Positions 17,429-20,982 of a stretch of 20,982 nt of DNA are shown here, piece by piece. The first letter of the stretch is position 1; every line of letters begins with the position of its first letter. The stretch is from UBA6183 sp041302975. Lineage in GTDB: Bacteria > Bacteroidota > Bacteroidia > UKL13-3. Below the pieces are notes generated by a model, which was not told the DNA's origin, did no database searches, and saw only the letters and a program-made list of their open reading frames with translations. The translations under genes and the position numbers were made by a program. The stretch lies in assembly GCA_041302975.1 (NCBI GenBank), contig JBFYQC010000190.1, forward strand, positions 1-20,982. The letters run 5' to 3'.

Positions 17429-20400
17429 ATGAAAATTAAACAGATACTTTATCTAACGTTGCTATTTTTTGTCTCAAAAATAGCTTTTGCTTCCGCCCCA
17501 ACCTGGAGCGTTACACCAGCTTCTTATCAATATTCTATGACTGTAATTGCTGTTGCCAATGTAAATTGTACCGAACTTACGAATCCAAGTGTTCGCATTG
17601 GGGCATTTGTTGGCAACGATTGTCGTGGAACAGTGCTAACGAGTACTGTAATTAATGGAAGGTATTTAGCTTCTATGATTGTTTACAGCAACGTAACATC
17701 AGGAGAAACTATAACTTTTAAAGTATACAACCCAACTAATGATTCTGTATACGATGCAAGGGTTACAGCCGCGTTTCAAGATAATGCAAGTTATGGATTA
17801 AGTGCAGCGCCTTATGAAATAAAAAGTAACAATGCACCTACAGCCATTCAATTATCCAACAATGTTGTTAACGAAGGTCAACCGATTAATACCAACATTG
17901 GTACTTTAACTACTACTGATTTGGATACTGGAGAAACATTTAATTATACCTTAGTGAGCGGAATAGGCAGTACAGATAATGCAAACTTTAATTTTTCTGG
18001 AAATACGTTACGAACCAATGCTGTTTTAAATTTCACCACAAAATCTTCTCATAATATCAGGGTTAGAAGCACAGATGCAAATGGTTGCTTTTTCGAGCAA
18101 ACCTATACCATAGCTATTAATGACGTAAACACGGCTCCTTCTGAAATTTTTATTAGCGACTCAACTGTAAATGAAAATAGCCCATCATTAACTGTTGTCG
18201 GTTCTTTTTCAACACTTGATAATGATTTGAATGATACTTACACGTATTCTTTAGTAAGTGGTGCAGGAAGCACTGATAATGCAAGCTTTAACATTAACGG
18301 AACAAATCTTCGTACCTTAGCCATGTTTAACTATGAGGTTAAATCAAGTTACAACATTAGGGTGAGGGTTACTGATGGTGCTAATAATACTTTCGACCGT
18401 GTGTTTACAATTTTGGCTGATGACATTAACGATGCACCAACTAACATTATGGTTAATGGAAGTGCCATAGGTACAACTTTTGCCGAAAATAAGCCACTGG
18501 GCTCAGTAATAGCGAATTTAACCAGTACCGATGAAGACGTGGCTAATACCTTTACCTATAGTTTCGTTAATACTGCTGGTAATAATAACAGCGACTTTAC
18601 CATTATTGGTTCACAATTACGCACCAACAATTTATTTGATTTTGAAACCCGCCAAAACTATGTAGTTTTTATACAAACTAACGATGGTAACGGTGGTTTA
18701 TTTACAAAACAGTTGTTGCTAACTGTTACAGATAGTAACGATGCACCAACAGCGATTAATTTAACCAACACTAGCATAAGCGAAAATTTATTACCAAATA
18801 CTTTTGTTGGCAAGTTATCAGCCAACGATCCGGATTTAGCAGCAATACATACTTTTGCTTTAGTACTTGGTGCGGGTAGTAGTGGTAACAACAACTTTGT
18901 TATTAGTAACGATAGTTTATATACTAACGTATCTTTCGACTTTGAAGCAGGAGCAAGTCATAGTATCAGAGTTGCTGCAAACGATGGTAATGGTGGCACC
19001 TTCCAACAAACATTTACCATTAATATTTTAAATGCAAACGATACCCCAACAGACATCAATATTACATCAAACCAAATTGCTGAGAATTTACCTTCTAACT
19101 CAACGGTTGGAACACTTTCTACAGCAGATCAAGATGTAACCAATACGTTTATTTATTCTTTGGTTCCAGGTAACGGAAGCACAGATAACAACAGTTTTAA
19201 TATTTCAGGCAATACATTACGCTCTTCTATTTCTTACGATTTTGAAACTAAAAACAGTTATTCTGTAAGACTTCGTGCTACTGATAATGGTGGTTCTTAT
19301 ATTGAAAAAGTATTTACCATAAATGTTACTGATGTTGTTGATGCTCCAACCAACATAACAATATCAAATGATACCATCAACGAAAACTTACCTGCAAATA
19401 CCTTAATAGGAACAATTAGTGGCATTAGTCAAGATGCGTCTGCCTCTTATACATTTAGTTTTGATAACAGCATTTCAGGAAACGATAACAGTAGTTTTGT
19501 TTTAATAGGCAACCAAATACGCAGCAATGCCCAGTTTGACTTTGAAGCAAAAAGTGTTTACTCCGTATACATTAGCGCGAGCACTGGTCCAAGCTCAACA
19601 TTTACTAAACTCATTCAAATCTTTGTACGCAACCAAAACGATGCGCCAACAGATATCGCTTTAAGCTTTAACACCATCAAAGAAAACAGACCAGCAGGTG
19701 CTTTTATTGGTACATTTAGCAGCAGCGATGCAGATGCCGGTAGCAGTTTTCTTTATACTTTAGCCAATGGTTTAGGAAGTATTGATAATCCTAGCTTTAG
19801 AATTAGCAACGATAGTTTATACACTGCCGCTGTTTTAAACTTTGAACAACAAAGTTCATTCTCTATACGTGTGCAAAGTACCGATAACGGAAATTTAGGT
19901 TTTCAGAAAGTATTTACCATTATGGTAAGTGATAGTAATGATGTTCCTACAGGAATTAGCTTGAATACCAATTCGTTAAACGAAAATCTACCTGCTGGAA
20001 CAGTAATTGCCACTATTAGTAGTGTTGATGCAGATGCAAACCAAAACCATAGCTATTCTTTAGTAGGGGGATTAGGAGCTGATAACAACAACTTGTTTAA
20101 CATTATAGGTAACCAATTACGTTCAAGTGCAAGTTTTAACTTTGAGCAAAACACCAGCTATAAAATTCGTATTCAAACCAACGATGGTAATGGTGGTTCA
20201 TATGCCGATACATTTACTGTTTATATTTTAAATGCAAATGATGCACCAACTAATATTACTTTAAGTAATAATATCTTGGTTGAAAATCGTTCTGTGAATA
20301 GTATTGTAGGTACTTTAACCACAACCGATCAAGACGCAAGTGATGTATTTTCATACTCGTTTGCAAATGTTACGGGTAACGATAACAATGCGTTTTATAT

Positions 20401-20982
20401 TAATGGTGATCAAATTCGAACCAATACAAATTTCGACTTTGAAGGCAAACAAGTCTATACCATTTATATTCAAACAAGTGATGGTTTAGCTGCTTACCAA
20501 AAACAGTTTGTGATTAATATTGCCGATAGTAACGATGCACCAACTAATGTAGTTTTAAGCAACAACACGGTTAACGAAAACTTGTCTGCAAATGCTTTTG
20601 TTGGTATGATTTATAGTACGGATGCGGATGCAAATAATACATTTATATATTCGTTAGTAAGTGGTAATGGCTCAACTAACAACAACAGTTTCATTATTCG
20701 TAATGATAGTTTATTAACTGCAACGTCATTTAATTTCGAGGCTAAATCTAGTTATAGTATCAGGTTAAGAACTACAGATAATGATGGTTTATGGTTTGAT
20801 AAACAATTTGAAATTACCATCAACAACGCTAATGATGATCCAACTGATATTTCATTATCTGCTAATGAAATTACTGAAAATAGATTGACAAGAAGTTTAA
20901 TTGGTAGTTTCTCTACTACAGATCAAGATGCTTCAAATGCATTCAATTATTCGTTTGTGGCAGGTGCAGGGGATAGCGATAA
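17429..20982 (+). CDS. Secreted cadherin-like tandem-repeat adhesin, C-terminus outside window
   Basis: The frame is open from the ATG at 17429 to the right edge (1184 codons plus two bases), so the gene is partial at its 3' end. Signal peptide 1-21 (cut after A-F-A). Residues about 25-130 form a module with W-S-V near 26, then I-G-A-F-V-G-N-D-C-R-G and Y-S-N-V-T-S-G-E; this matches a module near the end of the upstream protein. From about 136 the protein is a run of roughly 100-residue cadherin/CADG-like repeats. Each has A/V-x-E-N-L, D-x-D, S-L-V-x-G-x-G-S-x-D-N, F-D-F-E, Y-S-I-R-V and a closing N-D-A-P-T. Ten repeats are complete and the eleventh is cut by the edge. The D-x-N-D-x-P and D-x-D residues suggest calcium bridging between repeats, so a long, stiff surface adhesin is likely. 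It follows the upstream gene by 87 bp with a hairpin between, so co-transcription is possible. A T9SS tail is expected but out of view. Confidence 0.9.
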   Translation, partial: MKIKQILYLTLLFFVSKIAFASAPTWSVTPASYQYSMTVIAVANVNCTELTNPSVRIGAFVGNDCRGTVLTSTVINGRYLASMIVYSNVTSGETITFKVYNPTNDSVYDARVTAAFQDNASYGLSAAPYEIKSNNAPTAIQLSNNVVNEGQPINTNIGTLTTTDLDTGETFNYTLVSGIGSTDNANFNFSGNTLRTNAVLNFTTKSSHNIRVRSTDANGCFFEQTYTIAINDVNTAPSEIFISDSTVNENSPSLTVVGSFSTLDNDLNDTYTYSLVSGAGSTDNASFNINGTNLRTLAMFNYEVKSSYNIRVRVTDGANNTFDRVFTILADDINDAPTNIMVNGSAIGTTFAENKPLGSVIANLTSTDEDVANTFTYSFVNTAGNNNSDFTIIGSQLRTNNLFDFETRQNYVVFIQTNDGNGGLFTKQLLLTVTDSNDAPTAINLTNTSISENLLPNTFVGKLSANDPDLAAIHTFALVLGAGSSGNNNFVISNDSLYTNVSFDFEAGASHSIRVAANDGNGGTFQQTFTINILNANDTPTDINITSNQIAENLPSNSTVGTLSTADQDVTNTFIYSLVPGNGSTDNNSFNISGNTLRSSISYDFETKNSYSVRLRATDNGGSYIEKVFTINVTDVVDAPTNITISNDTINENLPANTLIGTISGISQDASASYTFSFDNSISGNDNSSFVLIGNQIRSNAQFDFEAKSVYSVYISASTGPSSTFTKLIQIFVRNQNDAPTDIALSFNTIKENRPAGAFIGTFSSSDADAGSSFLYTLANGLGSIDNPSFRISNDSLYTAAVLNFEQQSSFSIRVQSTDNGNLGFQKVFTIMVSDSNDVPTGISLNTNSLNENLPAGTVIATISSVDADANQNHSYSLVGGLGADNNNLFNIIGNQLRSSASFNFEQNTSYKIRIQTNDGNGGSYADTFTVYILNANDAPTNITLSNNILVENRSVNSIVGTLTTTDQDASDVFSYSFANVTGNDNNAFYINGDQIRTNTNFDFEGKQVYTIYIQTSDGLAAYQKQFVINIADSNDAPTNVVLSNNTVNENLSANAFVGMIYSTDADANNTFIYSLVSGNGSTNNNSFIIRNDSLLTATSFNFEAKSSYSIRLRTTDNDGLWFDKQFEITINNANDDPTDISLSANEITENRLTRSLIGSFSTTDQDASNAFNYSFVAGAGDSD
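17834..20982 (+). repeat. Cadherin-like repeat array with a near-exact 300-bp period
   Basis: The N-D-A-P-T-type boundary codons fall at 17834, 18134, 18434, 18743, 19043, 19343, 19643, 19943, 20243, 20537 and 20837. The steps are 300, 300, 309, 300, 300, 300, 300, 300, 294 and 300 bp. Every step is a multiple of three. The repeats are diverged at DNA level, unlike the Ig-like block at 71-799. Confidence 0.92.

Noticed and set aside
1..20982. Mobile element, prophage, toxin-antitoxin or defence island
   Set aside because: No transposase, integrase, phage, nuclease or immunity-type genes and no terminal inverted repeats or tRNA-derived attachment sites were seen.

Overview
The window looks like chromosomal DNA of a Bacteroidota bacterium. 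The base composition is AT-rich. Start codons lack clear purine-rich ribosome sites. The large plus-strand protein ends in a type IX secretion (T9SS) C-terminal sorting domain, and the other two giant proteins carry signal peptides and repeat types common in gliding and adhesive Bacteroidota. No rRNA, tRNA, CRISPR array, transposase or integrase was seen. I cannot place it below phylum level.

Layout. (1) 1-2782, minus strand: N-terminal 927 codons of a secreted repeat protein whose C-terminus lies off the left edge. It has two blocks of three 81-residue Cys-containing Ig-like units separated by an unrecognised domain. (2) 2886-7688, minus strand: a compact gene group transcribed in the order acyl carrier protein, ketoacyl-ACP synthase III-like enzyme, polyprenyl-phosphate glycosyltransferase (GT2, DPM1/GtrB type), then a TMTC-like GT-C membrane glycosyltransferase with C-terminal TPRs. 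The first three genes overlap (14 bp and 4 bp). A 141-bp gap before the fourth contains an odd open frame. (3) 7689-7948: a divergent intergenic region with a candidate Bacteroidota-type promoter and two short perfect dyads. (4) 7949-17341, plus strand: a 3130-residue secreted multidomain protein with FN3, carboxypeptidase-regulatory-like, three LamG and SbsA-type Ig domains, a large unrecognised core, and a T9SS tail. (5) 17342-17428: a strong hairpin. (6) 17429 to the right edge, plus strand: N-terminal 1184 codons of a cadherin-like repeat protein with ten complete repeats of almost exactly 300 bp and part of an eleventh.

How the parts may work together (inference). The GT2 enzyme makes a lipid-linked sugar of the kind GT-C enzymes use as donor, so the GT2 and TMTC-like genes are a plausible donor/transferase pair for glycosylation on the outer side of the inner membrane. 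The ACP and KS-III could provide an acyl group for a sugar or lipid. The flanking Ser/Thr-rich secreted giants contain several matches to the Bacteroidota O-glycosylation sequon D-(S/T)-(A/I/L/V/M/T), so they are possible substrates. The two plus-strand giants also share a distinctive approximately 110-residue module, present twice near the end of one and once at the start of the other, suggesting a common surface function.
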